DNA of 64,000 nt from Rhynchopus sp. YZ270_cl-10 (taxonomy: Eukaryota > Euglenozoa > Diplonemea > Diplonemida > Diplonemidae), in NCBI GenBank assembly GCA_964035575.1, contig OZ037904.1, positions 496,001 to 560,000 on the forward strand. The letters are read 5' to 3'. Under the pieces are notes generated by a model. It saw only the letters and a program-made list of their open reading frames with translations. It did no database searches and had not been told where the DNA came from. Both the position numbers and the translations under genes were made by a program. Shown here one piece after another: positions 61,401-64,000 of the stretch (positions are counted from its first letter, which is position 1; every line of letters starts with the position of its first letter).

Positions 61401-64000
61401 CGTACGCTGCGGTGTCGCGCCCTGTGGATACCTCCTCCCCAAAGCTCGTGTTTGCGACAATCTTGAAGTAGTCCCCTCCTGCAGTGACCCAGTAGTCGAG
61501 CCCGGGCGAGGAGGCCTTGCTGCTGAGCTGCATCTCATTCGAGTCGTCGAAGATGATGTCGCCCCACGTGTCGGGGGTGAACTCTGCGACAGACCACCCG
61601 ACAGGCTCCTCCACGGTGGTGAAGTATTTGTTCGCGTCGTTCGATGCGCATGCCGATGTGAGTGTGCAGCGGTGCAGCTTGCGCCACACCGGGATTGCCT
61701 CAATGATACTGCTGTTCTCTGTCTGCAGCACCGCACGCTCCATGCGCGAGGAGTAGCAGATGTCGAACGACGCTGCCTGCTGCGGCAGCCTCAGGTACAC
61801 ATATGCGTGGCTGATGTACCCTGCAGACGTCGCGAAGTTACCATAGTCACCCGTAGACGACCACGAGTCCACAAGCGGGTTCGACTGGCGTGTCCCAAAC
61901 GCACCCAGCCCACCAGCAGTGGACCCCTCCCTCAGACCGTCAATGGCAGCACCGGCGTCCCACTTGCCCTGCACGTCAACAAGGTTGCTCCCGATGTAAG
62001 TCTTCGTGGTGGACTGGTATTCGTACGTGCAGGGTGTGCCCTTGGCAACAATCTTGAGGTTGTCGCTTGCAAGGCATTTCGCGTAGTCGGTTCTGCACCC
62101 AGAAGGTGCGTACGTGAAGTTGAAGGGCGACTGTGTCGACAGCAGCTGCACCACAGCGTACTGCCCCACGGTTGCGTCGGGAAGGTGGTACCACAGCTGC
62201 GACGCAGCACCCGTGAAGGACCAGGAGGAGTCACTGCGCATCGCCAGCTGCCACTTCCCGGACATACCGTTGGCACGGAACTTCGTTGGGTCAAGGCTGT
62301 GCTTGAAGCAGACAAGCCAGCGCACAGAGGATGGCGGTGTGACAAAGGTCGCAAACGCCTTCGACACGTACTGCCGCGACTGCTCGCCCTCCATGAGACC
62401 GAACTCCGTCCTCTCGTCCAGCGGTGTGTTGCCTGCGTAGCTGCTGCAGCCCTCGTGGTACGCCGTGTCGTACGCGTACACCCTGATCACAAACCTGTTC
62501 GCATCTGTGTTGTTCCAACCGTACACCACCTTCGGGTCTGCCTCTGCTGTCTCGATCACAGTCTGCAGCCCCACACGGAACTCCTGTCCCTCCCACAGCT
62601 GTTGCGGGCGGATGTCTGTCGTGTAGTTGTTCCACCCAATCAGCGACTCGGACAGCGTGTGGGTCGCAGTGCCAGTCGGCAGCGAGAATGTGTGTGTCAG
62701 CGAGAGTGTGTGTGTGTGTGTCGCCGTGCCTGTGGGAAGGGTCATCGAAATCGAGCGCGAGATCGAGTGTGTCAGAGACTTCGAAAGCGAGTGCGTCAGA
62801 GAAAGTGTGTGTGACGCAGTTCCCGTCGGCAGCGTAAACGAAAAACTGTGCGACTTCGACAGCGAGTGTGTTGCGGTTCCTGTCGGCAGCGAAAGCGACA
62901 CACTGAGCGACTTCGACAAGGTGTACGACAAAGACTTGGACAGCGAGAGCGATTTCGACAGCGAGTACGTGAGAGACTTCGACAGCGAAAGCGACTTCGA
63001 CAAACTGAGAGACTTCGACAAAGAGTATGTCAAAGACTTCGTATACGTCAATGACTTCGTCAGCGAGTGTGATGCAGTTCCTGTTGGCAGCGAAAGCGAC
63101 ACACTGTGCGACTTCGTCAGCGAATGTGATGCGGTTCCTGTGGGGAGCGAAAGCGACACACTGTGCGACTTTGACAAAGTGTACGACAAAGACTTCGACA
63201 GCGAGAGGGACTTCGAAAGCGAGTGTGACAGCGAGTGTGAGAACGACGCAGTACCTGTTGGCAGCGAAAGCGACACACTGTGCGACTTCGTCAGCGAATG
63301 TGATGCGGTTCCTGTGGGGAGCGAAAGCGACACACTGTGCGACTTTGACAAAGTGTACGACAAAGACTTCGACAGCGAGTACGTGAGAGACTTCGACAGC
63401 GAAAGCGACTTCGACAAACTGAGGGACTTCGAAAACGAGTGTGACAGCGAGTGTGAGAACGATGCAGTACCTGTTGGCAGCGAAAGCGACACACTGCGCG
63501 ACTTCGTCAGCGAGTGCGACGCAGTCCCCGTTGGCAGCGAAAGCGACACACTGTGCGACTTCGAAAGCGACTTCGAAAGCGACAGCGAGTGTGATGCAGT
63601 CCCCGTAGGCAGCGAAAGCGACACACTGTGCGACTTCGACAAACTGAGCGACTTTGACAAGGACAGCGACAGCGACTTCGACAGCGAGTGCGAAAGCGAG
63701 TGAGAGTGCGACGCAGTCCCCGTAGGCAGCGACAAAGAAACACTGTGTGACTTCGACAGCGAGTGCGACGCAGTTCCCGTTGGCAGCGACAGCGACACAC
63801 TGTGCGACTTTGACAATGACTTCGACAAAGATTTCGACAGCGAGAGGGACTTCGAAAGTGACTTCGAAAGCGAGTGAGAGTGCGACGCAGTCCCCGTAGG
63901 CAGAGACAAAGAAACACTGCGCGACTTCGACAGCGACAGCGACTTCGAAAGCGAGTGAGAGTGCGACGCAGTCCCCGTAGGCAGCGAAAGCGAAATACTG
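49452..64000 (-). CDS. Giant GPI-anchored-type surface protein, 5' end outside the window
   Basis: At least ~4,825 residues; the N-terminus lies beyond 64000. Two exons in view: 50131-64000+ and 49452-50057. The 73-bp phase-0 intron runs GTATGT...GAATAG. Order from the N-terminal side: (1) a Ser-rich stalk (64000 to about 62650) built of SVSLSLPTGTASHS units joined by SLSKSLSL spacers; (2) about nine modules (62.3-58.1 kb) each with a YxVCYK-like strand (WLVCFK, FDICYS, WNVCYR, YSVCFK, KVCYKQ, ALCVQI, KFCVLT, MVCYRV, KICLFK); (3) further beta-rich modules (57.3-52.4 kb) with CxxC or similar pairs (CNLCEF, CEKCVI, CQKCKI, CWKCSV, CVGCVV, CGTCGS); (4) a Thr/Pro-rich linker in exon 2 (SPPTPVPPPPTPAPP); (5) a C-terminal hydrophobic tail (SAGGLMPSIVLALSCVLFTLM) ending at the stop, typical of a GPI signal. 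Many NxS/T sites. Probably an adhesin or coat component (inference). Confidence 0.88.

Noticed and set aside
62627-63703. 358-aa plus-strand frame rich in Ser, Asp and Val
   Set aside because: Antisense of the Ser-rich stalk of the giant gene; periodic low-complexity DNA lacks stops.
1-64000. Spliced-leader RNA gene
   Set aside because: I looked for known kinetoplastid, diplonemid and euglenid leader ends followed by a GT donor and found none, including in the array spacer.

Overview
The window is nuclear DNA of a flagellated protist. Coding regions are fairly GC-rich. The DNA between genes is full of A and T runs, purine tracts and small repeats. Two large genes are uninterrupted (epsilon-tubulin, polycystin-like channel). 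Others carry a few ordinary GT-AG introns (kelch protein, thiolase, giant surface protein). Epsilon-tubulin, a polycystin-type channel and an IQ/LRR protein point to a cell with basal bodies and a flagellum. Every recognisable gene lies on the minus strand, as in the one-directional gene clusters of Euglenozoa, and giant Ser-rich surface proteins also occur in that group. I could not find a spliced-leader gene or a fixed trans-splice site, so a euglenozoan (for example a diplonemid or bodonid relative) is only a weak guess.

Layout from left to right, all minus strand unless stated. A five-exon kelch-repeat gene (219-2434) and epsilon-tubulin (3250-4677) come first, then an unrecognised 378-aa protein (5082-6218). 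About 4 kb of repeat-rich DNA follows, with two inverted-repeat elements (8218-8352 and 8801-9950). Next are a three-exon 3-ketoacyl-CoA thiolase (10423-12115) and a GGTCAT hexamer run (12330-12517). The centre is a 19.4-kb array (12519-31881) of fourteen 1381-bp units, each with one gene for a 237-aa secreted cysteine-rich protein. After it come an orphan exon with a CCACGGG cysteine motif (32310-32609), a polycystin-2-like channel (32758-35586) and a 1150-aa IQ-motif/LRR protein (36786-40238). A small plus-strand ORF (40752-40964) and a 224-aa hypothetical protein (41846-42520) precede about 7 kb of A/T-run DNA holding several repeat families and terminal-inverted-repeat elements. One of these elements (45152-45758) carries a zinc-knuckle ORF. 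The right quarter (49452-64000) is one giant surface-protein gene. It ends in a GPI-anchor-like tail and runs off the right edge in a Ser-rich repeat stalk.

Two themes stand out. First, surface and secreted cysteine-rich proteins dominate the window: the fourteen-copy array and a protein of at least 4,800 residues. Second, several short RNA-like motifs recur between genes, nearly always in the same orientation relative to the genes. One is a hairpin with a constant CTCTCGT loop and changing stems; another is a TAAGATGA box that also sits just before the acceptor of a real intron. These look more like RNA-level signals than random transposon debris, although short interspersed repeats remain possible.
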